Assembly (NCBI GenBank): GCA_023382385.1
Contig: JAHDVH010000002.1
Span: forward strand, 124,001 to 188,000
Length of the DNA: 64,000 nucleotides
From: a bacterium
GTDB lineage: Bacteria; Electryoneota; RPQS01
Direction of reading: 5' to 3'
Shown in pieces: positions 37,100-45,847 of this stretch. The notes beneath the pieces are model-generated. The model made no database searches and had not been told where the DNA came from. It saw nothing but the letters and a program-made list of their open reading frames with translations. Every line of letters begins with the position of its first letter. Position 1 is the first letter of the stretch. Both the position numbers and the translations under genes were made by a program.

Positions 37100-40000
37100 T
37101 TACTGTGTCACAGTCAGGACAAAGTCACCCGTCTGGCCGCCGAAGCCGCTGACGCGGATGTAATACTGCGTGCCATTGGTGGGCGTCGCCACGGTTCCGA
37201 TCGTGTACAAGCCGTTGATTGGGCAAGCCGAATCGTCGATACAGAACACTTCGGTTCCGCCGCATGATCCGTCGTAGCAACCCATCTTCGTGTCGTAGTT
37301 TGTGCCGTTATCGCACAGCGACATCGTAATCGGATTCGTGGACGTTGACGTATAGACGTACCACACATCAGGCACCGTGAAGATGCAGGAGGTCGGCTCT
37401 GCGCTGAACGTCGCACCAACGGTCGTTCCGGAAACCGGCGTGTTGTTAAACACTTGGATTGCGTTGGCACATTCGTCATTCGGTCCCGCCACAGGGCACG
37501 GATTGGCAGCGCACGTTTGGAACTCGTTCCAAACGCCACCGAGCGCGGTGCATTCCGTCTGGAAGTTATCCACACAGTTCAAACCGCCGTTGTAGCAGCA
37601 GCGGCCAGTCGGCAGCGGCGGCGGACACGGATTCACTGCGCAGCTCTGGAACGGTCCGCCCCAGGTGCCGCCGAGTTCGGCGCAATCAGCCTGAGTCAGG
37701 TCGTCGCAGTTGTTGTTGTTGTTGTAGCAGCAACGGCCAACCGGTTCAGTGAACGGCGTGCAACCGGCCGTCACGACGAAGTAACGGTAGTTGTCGAAGC
37801 CCGGCGAAGCCTGATAAACCACCGGACCAGCCGTGACGCCCAACAGGACGGTTTCAATCACGAAGTTGGGATCAGATCCGTCGTCCGGATTTCCGTCGTT
37901 GTTCGGGTTGTTCGAGTACCAGATGGTGTAGTCTTCATCCTGCGGAGCCGTGAAATACAGCTTGTAGTTGTTCGGCAGGTTGCCGGCGGATTCCACCAGA
38001 ATCGTCAGGTCGGTCACCGGATCGCACGGAGCTTCCTGACACGGACCGAAGTCGTAGATTGTCACGTTGTAGACACCACTGTTGCCGCTGGAGTAGTGAC
38101 CGGCACGGATGTAATATGTGCCCGGGTTGAACAGACCGGCAACCATCGAACCGAATCCGGCAACCGGACGGAACAACGGATCGAGCCACGGAATCAGGTC
38201 GAGATCGGGGTTGCATCCCCAGTCATCGTTGCAATAGAGCGCCGTGCCGCAACAGGCATTGCTGACCGACAGATGCGGGTCGCAGAACGTGCTGTTGTCA
38301 CCGAGGATCGCAATCCTGCGGCACTCGGTCAGCGTGAAGTAGTAGAACTGATCCGGGCCGGTGGAGTTCGGGAAGCCCGGACAATCATCCGCGCAAGCCA
38401 GTCCAACACAGGTCGGCGTCGCTGACGGGTTGCCGGCGGCGGCAGAGGCGCTGCCCATCGGCGGCACGACCATCAAGGTCGCCGTCGCGCAGTCGTCGTT
38501 GGTCGGCGGCGGCGGCGGGCACGGGCTGCCTGCGCAGGTCAGACCCTGCGTCCAGTTGCCACCCAGGGCGGTACATTCGGTCAACGTGTTGTCAATACAG
38601 CTTGAGTTGTTGTCATAGCAGCAGCGTCCCTGCGGCTCGCCGGCCGGCGTGCAGGTCAGCGTCAGCTTATAAAGCGACGGCGTCGGCAGACCAGTAAAGT
38701 TCCCATACGAACCGAACGCGACATAGCTTCCCGGTGCGAGCTGCAGCGCCGAAACGGACTGCGGTCCGGCTGCGCAGCTGGTAATGAAGGCGTTCGTGAT
38801 GAAGAATGCCGAAGCGCAAGGATCGTGATCCACAATACCGAAGAGCAGGTTATCGAAGGACGACTGAGCCGTCAAGGTCACATCGCTGAACTCGGTAATC
38901 GTGAACAGGAACCAGTCCGTGTCACGGTAGCCGGTCGCATCACAGGTAAACGTCTGGGCACAGACCGTCTGACCGCACGCGATAGCGCCATAGAGCGGAG
39001 TCGCGAGGTTGCAACCGCCGTTGATGTCGCTCGTACCATTGGTGGCGCAGTAGTTCGGGAAGTCATCGGGTTCAATGACGTCATTTCCACCGCACGTCAG
39101 CGCGCAGAGATTCACGCACGGCTCCGCCGCGCAGGACGTGCCGGCAGTCCAGACTCCGTTCAAGGCTGAGCAAGCCGCCGGAGAGTTGTCTGCGCATGCG
39201 GCACCATTGTTGTAGCAGCAGCGGCCGATTTCCGGAGTCGAGATGGACAGCGTGTACAGACCACTGCTTCCGCCGTAACCGTCTACCACGAAGTAGTACG
39301 TGTTGCCGGCAACAAGGTTAAGTCCCAGCAGCTGCGAAACAAATGGACTGGCATAGTTAGGTGCCGTGCAAGCGTCGTCGTTGCAGGCAAACGGAGTTCC
39401 CGGAGTTACCGCGTTCTCGTAAACATACATCTTGGTGTCATAGGCCGTCTGGCCTCCGCACAGCGTCGCATCGACCACCTGATTCGCACCCGGAGTATAG
39501 GCATACACCACATCCGGCGAGGTCGAACCGGTGAAGGGACAAACTTCGTCGTAGTTGTTCGTGAAGCCGACCGTCGTGCCGTTAGCCGAGTAAGGCAGCG
39601 AGGGGATGACAAAAGCATTGCAGACGAGATCGCCAGCCACTGCTGTCGGGCACGGCGTTGCACAGGTGATATCAGCGGTAAATGTCCCGCCGAGTGCGGC
39701 ACAATCAGTGATAAAGACACCGTCTACACAATTCGGTGCGCACGGGTTGGGGCCGTAGCAGCAGCGACCAGGAGTTGCTCCTCCCAAATAGAACCACACG
39801 GCGCGGCCGTCGAGGTTGTTCGTATAGGCCGTATCACCAGCCGTGTTACAATAGTAGTTCAGCTGGTCAAGTCCGGCGACAGAAGTATTCTGAATCCCGA
39901 TCGTCGGCGAACTGCCGTTGGAACTCGTGCCGGTGATTCTCTGGATTTGACGATACTGCAGCTTGATCTTGCCGTTGTTCCAGATTTGAAGCTGATAGTC

Positions 40001-40873
40001 GAGCAAGTCGGTGCCGTTGGTGCAGCACGTGCCGACCGAGTCCCACGTAATCGTTACGTGGTCGGCGTATTGCTGATAGACTACGCGGCCGCCATCTGAG
40101 CTGGCGCCGGTGCTGGTATTTCCGTCGTCGAAGTACGGCATAATCGCAGCGACCGTGATTCCCGATGCGGGGCAGCCGTTGGACCACGAAGTGTTGGAGG
40201 CAGAAAGGCCAAACACACCGTTGGTGGAGGCCCAACCGGATGTGTAATTGGTTCCGAAGAAGTTGAAGGTAAATCCAAACGGCACACTTGCGGACGCATC
40301 GTCCGAGCTGGAAATTGCCGTCAACTCGATCGGAGCGTTCGGCTCTTCCCATGCGTAGGTCGCGGTGTCACCGCCGAGATTGTCCACCCAGCGGTAGCCG
40401 TAGACGTTCGGGCCGCCCTGGGCGTCCAGCGGGTTGCTTTCACGGCCGTTGGGGAACAGCATCGCTTCGAGGCGCTCGAACTCCGCCTTCTCAGTCGGCG
40501 TCAGTTGATAACCATCATTCAGACGGTCGAGCAACGCGTGATACTGCACCTTTTCGGGCGCCACACCCAGCTCTTCCGCAGTTGCGGGAGCGACGTAGCC
40601 GGCCGGAGCTTCAGCAGAAACCGAAGGTCCGTCCATGCGCTGAACCTGCGCCGGAGCCTTGACCTCATTCATGCTGCTCAAAGATTGAATCTTTGCGTCA
40701 ATTTCGTCAAAGCGCCCTTGCTGGGCGAGTTCTCGCTTGGCCTGAGCCAGTGATCTCTGTGCCTGCGGACTCAAACGCTTCGCGCTGTCGCTTTGGGTCG
40801 CGTAAGAATAGAACGCGAGCGAGCCACAACACAATAGCACGGCACACACATACCATAGCCATTTCTTGTTCAT
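37100..40873 (-). CDS. Large secreted Cys-rich repeat protein B
   Basis: A 1257-residue exported protein, paralogue of protein A. Signal peptide with hydrophobic core ending near YSYAT, a helical Gln/Ala-rich N-terminal part, then the same GGPNVYGYRWVDN domain (about 155-370), here almost identical to A. Five Cys-rich GRCCY...CP units alternate with larger beta modules that resemble pre-peptidase C-terminal domains. The C-terminus ends GDFVLTVTQ, again a PPC-like strand, with no T9SS signal. The ATG at 40873 is chosen because AAGGAG lies 5 bases before it; a GTG at 40879 overlaps that site. A good promoter is seen upstream. Function unknown; likely extracellular. Confidence 0.85.
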   Translation of the reverse strand: MNKKWLWYVCAVLLCCGSLAFYSYATQSDSAKRLSPQAQRSLAQAKRELAQQGRFDEIDAKIQSLSSMNEVKAPAQVQRMDGPSVSAEAPAGYVAPATAEELGVAPEKVQYHALLDRLNDGYQLTPTEKAEFERLEAMLFPNGRESNPLDAQGGPNVYGYRWVDNLGGDTATYAWEEPNAPIELTAISSSDDASASVPFGFTFNFFGTNYTSGWASTNGVFGLSASNTSWSNGCPASGITVAAIMPYFDDGNTSTGASSDGGRVVYQQYADHVTITWDSVGTCCTNGTDLLDYQLQIWNNGKIKLQYRQIQRITGTSSNGSSPTIGIQNTSVAGLDQLNYYCNTAGDTAYTNNLDGRAVWFYLGGATPGRCCYGPNPCAPNCVDGVFITDCAALGGTFTADITCATPCPTAVAGDLVCNAFVIPSLPYSANGTTVGFTNNYDEVCPFTGSTSPDVVYAYTPGANQVVDATLCGGQTAYDTKMYVYENAVTPGTPFACNDDACTAPNYASPFVSQLLGLNLVAGNTYYFVVDGYGGSSGLYTLSISTPEIGRCCYNNGAACADNSPAACSALNGVWTAGTSCAAEPCVNLCALTCGGNDVIEPDDFPNYCATNGTSDINGGCNLATPLYGAIACGQTVCAQTFTCDATGYRDTDWFLFTITEFSDVTLTAQSSFDNLLFGIVDHDPCASAFFITNAFITSCAAGPQSVSALQLAPGSYVAFGSYGNFTGLPTPSLYKLTLTCTPAGEPQGRCCYDNNSSCIDNTLTECTALGGNWTQGLTCAGSPCPPPPPTNDDCATATLMVVPPMGSASAAAGNPSATPTCVGLACADDCPGFPNSTGPDQFYYFTLTECRRIAILGDNSTFCDPHLSVSNACCGTALYCNDDWGCNPDLDLIPWLDPLFRPVAGFGSMVAGLFNPGTYYIRAGHYSSGNSGVYNVTIYDFGPCQEAPCDPVTDLTILVESAGNLPNNYKLYFTAPQDEDYTIWYSNNPNNDGNPDDGSDPNFVIETVLLGVTAGPVVYQASPGFDNYRYFVVTAGCTPFTEPVGRCCYNNNNNCDDLTQADCAELGGTWGGPFQSCAVNPCPPPLPTGRCCYNGGLNCVDNFQTECTALGGVWNEFQTCAANPCPVAGPNDECANAIQVFNNTPVSGTTVGATFSAEPTSCIFTVPDVWYVYTSTSTNPITMSLCDNGTNYDTKMGCYDGSCGGTEVFCIDDSACPINGLYTIGTVATPTNGTQYYIRVSGFGGQTGDFVLTVTQ
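40020..40411. repeat. 392-bp tract identical to 35842-36233
   Basis: Second copy of the identical tract, in the same position of the paralogous gene (offset 4178 bp, same orientation). Confidence 0.9.
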
Positions 40874-40977
40874 CTTCACTCCTTCATGTTTTGGGGGGTC
40901 AGATGTCTTAACCCCGTCTACGGATGGACAAAACCTGCACGCCTGACGGCGAACCGTCAGTACCCTTTACAATATCA

Positions 40978-41007
40978 AATATAATTGCCAGCAAAATAGG
41001 ATGTCAA
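40978..41007 (-). promoter_or_regulatory. Promoter of large Cys-rich gene B
   Basis: Minus-strand TTGACA (41007-41002) and TATATT (40983-40978) with 18-base spacing. Start predicted near 40971, giving a leader of about 98 nt that contains a 7-bp hairpin with a CGAA loop at 40943-40960. Confidence 0.6.
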
Positions 41008-41226
41008 CAGGAGATTGGTTGAAATGACACAATTCTCTCTTTTGCATCTACTATTACAAACTCTTAAAATTCAATCAGATAAATTGAAAGTCATGTTGAT
41101 TTAATTCTCGGTAAAAATCTTAACTTTCGCTATTCTATCTATTTATTATACTTGACCCATTCATTCAACAATCTGCGTCAAACTAACGCCTCCTCTACAC
41201 TGTGAATCATTTTGCGCAGAATGCAA

Positions 41227-41250
41227 CCGCCTCGATGGTCGTCGAGGCGG
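41227..41250 (-). terminator. Terminator-like hairpin after the response regulator
   Basis: A 9-bp perfect G+C-rich stem (41227-41235 with 41242-41250), 6-base loop, 30 bases downstream of the response-regulator stop. Only a weak T-rich tail. Confidence 0.5.
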
Positions 41251-41280
41251 ATCATCGCGTTTCCCGAAGGTCTTGAAGAG

Positions 41281-41706
41281 TCAGACGTGCGCCGCACTCC
41301 GCAAGGCCTGAAAATACGATTTCGTGAACAGGCTCAGATCGTTGCCGGCAGGCGAGAAATCCTTGTACAGAATCGCGCTTGCGCCAAGCGATTTGAGTTC
41401 GTCCGACACGGACGGTTGATCAAAGATCGGCAATCCTGTCACCACCACCACGCCCGCACGCACATTGTCTTCCAGCAGTTTCATCAGCACGCTGCGCCCG
41501 CTCATGCGCGGCATTTCGAGATCGAGGGACACGACGTCCGGCTTCACGGTCTTGACAGCTTCGAGACACTCGTCTCCGTCCGCCACCGACCCTGCAAACT
41601 CGAACCCTTCCTCGCGCTCCACCAGCGCCTGCAACACCCTGCGCACAACCGGATTGTCATCGGCAATCAAAACTCTCACGTTGCGTCCCCCTTTTGGAAC
41701 GGACAT
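41281..41706 (-). CDS. Stand-alone response-regulator receiver domain
   Basis: A 141-residue CheY-like receiver. Acidic pair Asp16-Asp17, phospho-acceptor Asp62 in VSLDLEMP, Thr90 in VVVVTG and Lys115 in LYKD are all present, so it should be phosphorylatable. It has no output domain. It is the last gene of a run XRE-CheW-HDOD-receiver, 6 bases after the HDOD gene. The sensor kinase is not in the window. Confidence 0.88.
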   Translation of the reverse strand: MSVPKGGRNVRVLIADDNPVVRRVLQALVEREEGFEFAGSVADGDECLEAVKTVKPDVVSLDLEMPRMSGRSVLMKLLEDNVRAGVVVVTGLPIFDQPSVSDELKSLGASAILYKDFSPAGNDLSLFTKSYFQALRSAAHV

Positions 41707-41712
41707 TTACAA

Positions 41713-42660
41713 TTACTCCGCAGTTGCCATCTTGATAAACTCACGGGCACGGTCAATATTTTCTTCGATGTCGGTGACAAACGCCGGGATGTCGAGCGAC
41801 AGGATTGCGGGATTCTCCTGCGCCACAACTTCCCACGCGGGGTCCTGCGCCAGATGGGCGTTCACACGTTCGCGCAGACTCTTGCTCAGAATAGCACGCG
41901 CCAAACTGGACGCCAGATGCACGATTGCCGTCAGGACGCTGTGTTCCGGTGCCAGATGCGGCTGATGATGGTAGCGGATGCTTTCCACAATGGAATTCGG
42001 CAGCGACCACTTTTCAGCCAGCCACGCGCCGACTTCCGCATGGTCCGTGCCGAGCACCTTCTGCTCCGCGACGATTGAGGGAAGTCCCTCCTGCTCCGCG
42101 ATTTTGAAAGCCTGCCCCAACTCATTGGGGAAGTATTGATGCAGGACAATTTTACCGATGTTATGCAGCAGTCCGGACGTGAACTCGATACCGTGCAGTC
42201 GCATTTGCAGCTTCGAGGCCAGCACGCGCGCGATTTCACCCGTGCCCGCGCTATGTTCCCAGAATGTCTCGCGCGAAAAAGCCGTGCCGCCGTCCAGCAC
42301 GGGGAAAGCCTTGAACACCGAAATCGATGTCACCAGATTTGAGACTTCGCGCATCCCCAGCACGACAAGCGCCATGTTCAGCGATTCGACTCGCCGCGGC
42401 ATGCCGTAGAACGCGCTGTTCGAAACGCGCAGGATTTTGCTCGTCATGGACGGATCGTTGCGAATGATCCGCACGATTTCCGACATCCCCGCCAGCGGAT
42501 CGTTCGCGAGCCGCGAGACTTCCATCGCCAGCAGCGGCAGCGTCGGCAAGTCATGCGCATCCCGCAGCCGCTGCATCACAAATTTGCTCCGCGCGGAGTC
42601 TCCTGTGATCAGGTCATCTGCCGTCGGGACGGAAACGAAACTATGCGAAGAGTGATTCAT
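41713..42660 (-). CDS. HDOD domain protein
   Basis: A 315-residue protein. The HDOD domain (about 40-235) shows LPTLPLLAMEVSRLANDP, IIRNDPSMTSKILRVSNSAFYG, a helix with FTSGLLHNIGKIVL, and DHAEVGAWLAEKW..P..I...I.YHH. HDOD proteins are HD-GYP relatives used in signalling, often tied to two-component or c-di-GMP systems; the metal-binding His-Asp pair is not intact as in true HD phosphohydrolases. The ATG at 42660 is chosen because TTGGAG lies 6 bases upstream; the longer frame to 42795 would overlap the CheW-like gene. Operon member. Confidence 0.88.
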   Translation of the reverse strand: MNHSSHSFVSVPTADDLITGDSARSKFVMQRLRDAHDLPTLPLLAMEVSRLANDPLAGMSEIVRIIRNDPSMTSKILRVSNSAFYGMPRRVESLNMALVVLGMREVSNLVTSISVFKAFPVLDGGTAFSRETFWEHSAGTGEIARVLASKLQMRLHGIEFTSGLLHNIGKIVLHQYFPNELGQAFKIAEQEGLPSIVAEQKVLGTDHAEVGAWLAEKWSLPNSIVESIRYHHQPHLAPEHSVLTAIVHLASSLARAILSKSLRERVNAHLAQDPAWEVVAQENPAILSLDIPAFVTDIEENIDRAREFIKMATAE

Positions 42661-42677
42661 GAAATCTCCAATAATGA

Positions 42678-43142
42678 TCATACATCGAGAGATGTATTTA
42701 ACTTGTCCAGGTTCAGCCAGAATACGTCGCCGTAGCGCGTGACGGTGCGCGCGCGGACGGGCAGCGGGGCGACAGACAGCTCCTGATGCAGCCACGCGCG
42801 CGGATGAACCGGGATCACTTCATCGGCGTGATCAAACGCCAACCCAAGCGGACCGTCCACCGTGTCCACCAGTGCGATAGTCGCAGAGCCGTTACGGTGT
42901 GAATTTTCTGTTCCGATGACATGACGCATGTCAAGCACCGGCACTCGACCGAACGCCAGTTGAACTTCTCCGGAATAGTCCGGATTCGACGTGGGAATCA
43001 GGGGTAATCCTACGAACAGACCGCGCACTTCGTCCACGGTCAGGCCAACCCGCCAGCCACCTAAGCGGAAGCACACGAGTTTTGTGGGGGGTGCGGCGGG
43101 CGCGGCTGCGGGCCGCCGGCGAATGGGAGGTGCTGAGACCAT
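42678..43142 (-). CDS. CheW-like domain protein
   Basis: A 154-residue protein: a Pro/Ala-rich N-terminal stretch (1-20), then a single CheW-like fold (LVCFRLGGWRVGLTVDEVRGL, VPVLDMRHVIG, ATIALVDTVDGPLGLAFDHADEVI). CheW domains couple receptors to CheA-type kinases, but no cheA or receptor gene is present here. One base after the XRE gene stop and 17 bases before HDOD, so probably one mRNA. Confidence 0.82.
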   Translation of the reverse strand: MVSAPPIRRRPAAAPAAPPTKLVCFRLGGWRVGLTVDEVRGLFVGLPLIPTSNPDYSGEVQLAFGRVPVLDMRHVIGTENSHRNGSATIALVDTVDGPLGLAFDHADEVIPVHPRAWLHQELSVAPLPVRARTVTRYGDVFWLNLDKLNTSLDV

Positions 43143-43143
43143 C

Positions 43144-43338
43144 TTATTGCTGCTTTAGTTTTTTCTCGAGTCCCAGCAGCAGACGTGCGGCAATTCTGTT
43201 GGGGCTGGACTTGCCGTTCTCCCAACGGTTGACCGTTGAAAAGGTCACGCCGATGAGATGTGCGAAGTCTTCCTGTGTCAGCTGCATGCGCTGCCGGATC
43301 TGGCGGATACGCTCAGCGTCCATTCTCATTTGTTCCAA
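43144..43338 (-). CDS. XRE-family helix-turn-helix regulator
   Basis: A 64-residue protein that is almost entirely a Cro/C1-type HTH (about 8-60): IRQIRQRMQLTQEDFAHLIG, VTFSTVNRWENGKSSP. The start is probably TTG at 43338, with GGAG 6 bases upstream; ATGs at 43329 and 43323 are alternatives. It heads the CheW-HDOD-receiver run and may autoregulate it. A short A+T-rich region before it could hold its operator, but none is evident. Confidence 0.82.
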   Translation of the reverse strand: MEQMRMDAERIRQIRQRMQLTQEDFAHLIGVTFSTVNRWENGKSSPNRIAARLLLGLEKKLKQQ

Positions 43339-43560
43339 TGGTTTCTCCGGTCTGAAGGTACTTTGTGTTCATAACCATGACTCAATGTGCAATCAGTGGG
43401 CCATTGCGAACCCTATAGCTCGCACGTGTTCGGGATTACACATAAAAGTATATAAAATCAGTAAGTTAGAAAATGATGGGTGCGCCATACTGTGACTTAT
43501 CTTAGAAAGTCTACCCTTCCTTCTGCGTCTCTCGCGAGCGCGTTGCCCTGCAACTCGGGC

Positions 43561-43588
43561 AAAAAAAAGACCCGGCAGCGGACGGGTC
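43561..43588 (-). terminator. Intrinsic terminator after the kinase-like gene
   Basis: On the minus strand a 6-bp stem (43588-43583 with 43574-43569) with 8-base loop is followed by eight T. It closes the tatC-kinase unit 47 bases after its stop. Confidence 0.75.
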
Positions 43589-43634
43589 ATGAACGGTTAG
43601 TTACAGGATAGCATGCGGGTCCGGCCCGCCGGAA

Positions 43635-44264
43635 TCAGTCCGCATACAAACCTCCGGTTTGCTCCAGCCAATTCGCGATCTCGTCTGACAGAGTGGGAAT
43701 ATCATCAGACGTCACATCCAGTCTGAGCACCGGCAGCATGCTTCGTTGGGCAAGTTCGATCAAATACTCCTGTTCACGAAGGAAAATGGATAGATTGTCA
43801 TACTGCGCAGGATTGCCGGACACTTTCAGACGTTCTTCGCGCGCCGCCTCGAATGTTCCGGGACGCCGCACACAAAGGATAATCCGGAAACCGAGCGGCA
43901 GCAGACGCTCCTCCAGCCAGCGGAAATCATAGTCGCGCTGGCAATACAGGTGCTGGTGCATGATAGTTGAGAGATGAAAGCGGTCGACAATCCACGAGTA
44001 GTAGCGCAGCAATTCAAACAGTCTCGCCCACGTGGCATACGTTTCCAGTGCCATTGACTCTTCCTGCGGCTCGAAGTTTATCAATCCTCGACCCCACGGA
44101 AAATTCGAGAACGCGCACCACTCGCCGGACACGAGCGGTGACGGATAGCGATACTTGCGCGGCCCGACGATACGGGGATGCTCGTTCAGGGCAAACGCCA
44201 AGTCAGTTTTGTGCGTCAGGCGGGTGCCTTCGAGCAGGATCTTGGGAACGAGCTTTCGGCTCAT
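43635..44264 (-). CDS. Thymidylate-kinase-like P-loop protein with degenerate Walker A
   Basis: A 209-residue protein. The N-terminus KILLEGTRLTHKT (8-20) aligns with the nucleoside/nucleotide kinase P-loop, but the conserved Gly before Lys is His18 (GxxxxGKT becomes GTRLTHKT). A DR motif (VDRFHLST, Asp94-Arg95) matches the thymidylate kinase pattern, and RIILCVRRPGTFEAAREERL resembles the strand and LID helix. It may be an inactive or altered kinase. Its start overlaps the tatC stop by 4 bases (ATGA). No thymidine pathway gene is nearby. Confidence 0.7.
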   Translation of the reverse strand: MSRKLVPKILLEGTRLTHKTDLAFALNEHPRIVGPRKYRYPSPLVSGEWCAFSNFPWGRGLINFEPQEESMALETYATWARLFELLRYYSWIVDRFHLSTIMHQHLYCQRDYDFRWLEERLLPLGFRIILCVRRPGTFEAAREERLKVSGNPAQYDNLSIFLREQEYLIELAQRSMLPVLRLDVTSDDIPTLSDEIANWLEQTGGLYAD

Positions 44265-44995
44265 GAGGGCTTGCTGGTCTTCTTGCGGCGCGCTTCCAGC
44301 AGCACACCGATCCAGATGGCGGTTTCATAGAGAACAATCATGGGCGCCACCATCAGCATCATGGTCAGCGCGTCGGTGGTGGGAGTCGCCAGCGCGGCCA
44401 GAATGAAAATCACGACAATCGCGATGCGGCGATGCCTGCGGAAGAATGCCGAACTCACCAGACCTGTGGCTATCAATAGCCCCATCACCAGCGGCAGTTG
44501 GAAGATGACGCCAAACGCCAGCAGCAGGAACAACACCAGACTGATATAGCTGTTGAGCGACCAGAAGTTCTGCAGGCCCACTTCGGCGAACGAACCCAGA
44601 AACTGCAGAGCGGTAGGCAGAATCATCCACGAGAACGCCACGCCGCCCCAGAACAGTATCGTGGAGATGGCCACAATCGGCCACAGCCAGAGTTTTTCTT
44701 TCTTGCGCAGTCCCGGTCCCACAAAACCATACAACTGCCAGGCGACAAACGGTGAGGAGACCAGCAGCCCCAGCAGAATCGCAATCTTGATCTCGATGAC
44801 GAACCCTTCAGACGGCCCGAGCAGCGAGAGCGTGCCGGGCACGGCCTCGCGAAACGGCTGCATCAGGAAGTCGCGCGCGCGGTCTGACAGGGCAAAACCG
44901 ACTCCGGCACCGACGGCCACGAACAGCGTGCTGCGCAGTATTCGCTTACGCAGTTCGTCGAGATGGTCCCAGAAAGTTACAGCTTGGTCAGTCAC
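44261..44995 (-). CDS. tatC: Sec-independent translocase subunit TatC
   Basis: A 244-residue membrane protein with six segments and the TatC hallmarks: TFWDHLDELRKRI at the N-terminus, PSEGFVIEIKIA, and FGVIFQLPLVMGLL, with APMIVLYETAIW near the end. TatC recognises twin-arginine signal peptides of folded proteins. No tatA/B gene is seen. Translationally coupled to the kinase-like gene downstream. Confidence 0.94.
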   Translation of the reverse strand: MTDQAVTFWDHLDELRKRILRSTLFVAVGAGVGFALSDRARDFLMQPFREAVPGTLSLLGPSEGFVIEIKIAILLGLLVSSPFVAWQLYGFVGPGLRKKEKLWLWPIVAISTILFWGGVAFSWMILPTALQFLGSFAEVGLQNFWSLNSYISLVLFLLLAFGVIFQLPLVMGLLIATGLVSSAFFRRHRRIAIVVIFILAALATPTTDALTMMLMVAPMIVLYETAIWIGVLLEARRKKTSKPS

Positions 44996-45066
44996 GTGAC
45001 GGGGTGGATAGGGCGAAGGTGGTGGATCTGGTTTTGGGGCAGACTTGCTTTGTTGAGTGTCAGGAG

Positions 45067-45792
45067 TTACTTTGCAGGAGCGGTGCCGCCTAATCCGAAC
45101 GGATTGAAACGGGTGCCCTTATCGTAGATGTCCACCTGCTCGCGCCGCTTCAGGAAGCCGACGATTGCATAAGTCATGGGCGTCAGCACGATTTCGACAC
45201 CGCACTTGAACATGTAGTTAAAGGCAATCATCAGCCACAGCTCACGCGCGGGAACGATGCCCGCGAAAGCGATCACCACGAACAGTCCGGTATCCACCGC
45301 CTGTCCGGCGAGCGTCGAGCTGATGGTGCGCAGCCACAACACGCGGCCTTGCGTTGCGACTTTCAGTTTAGCCAGAATTACGGAGTTGGTGAACTCGCCG
45401 AACAGATAGGCGATTAACGAAGCGAGCACGATACGCGGCACAAATCCCAGTATCGCCTCGAAGGCTTCCTGATTCGGCCAGATTGAGGCGGGCGGCATTG
45501 CCGCGACGACTGCGAAGGTCAGAGCGGCGAGCACATTGGCCGCAAATCCCATCCAGATAATCCGCCGCGCCCGTCCGAAGCCGTAGACTTCGGTCAGCAC
45601 ATCGCCGAAAATGTAGCTCAACGGGAACAGGAACGTCCCGCCGTCAAAGGGAAAGATTCCGAATCCGACGAGCTTGGTTGCCGCGACATTCGAAATCAAC
45701 AGAATTGCGACGAACAGTCCACCGATGAGGTCATAGTAGCGCAGACCTTGCGGGAGATCACCGGGCAGAACGATTCTCTGGGAGTCGGGCAT
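45067..45792 (-). CDS. Queuosine precursor transporter (YhhQ/QueT-type)
   Basis: A 241-residue protein with about six to seven membrane segments in the DUF165/YhhQ family. Motifs LISNVAATKLVGFG, FLFPLSYIFGDVLTEVYGF and GEFTNSVILAKLKVAT..R.LWLRTISSTLAGQAVDT are diagnostic. It imports preQ0/preQ1-type precursors. ATG at 45792 is preferred over an in-frame TTG at 45825. Divergent from queG, separated by a short shared promoter region, so the two may be co-regulated. Confidence 0.88.
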   Translation of the reverse strand: MPDSQRIVLPGDLPQGLRYYDLIGGLFVAILLISNVAATKLVGFGIFPFDGGTFLFPLSYIFGDVLTEVYGFGRARRIIWMGFAANVLAALTFAVVAAMPPASIWPNQEAFEAILGFVPRIVLASLIAYLFGEFTNSVILAKLKVATQGRVLWLRTISSTLAGQAVDTGLFVVIAFAGIVPARELWLMIAFNYMFKCGVEIVLTPMTYAIVGFLKRREQVDIYDKGTRFNPFGLGGTAPAK

Positions 45793-45847
45793 GCGGGCTT
45801 GGTTAGGGAAGGGACTTGAATTCAATGCGTAGGGAATCTATCAACTC

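Larger units (their letters stand above)
40874..41280. other. 407-base intergenic region, A+T-rich
   Basis: It contains the gene B promoter and leader hairpin on the minus strand, an A+T-rich stretch (about 41010-41180) without open frames, and a terminator hairpin at 41227-41250 for the response-regulator operon. No RNA gene is recognised. Confidence 0.6.

Noticed and set aside
37454-38425. A 323-residue plus-strand open frame inside gene B.
   Set aside because: Same reason: it mirrors the Cys-rich coding sequence and has no family or start signal.
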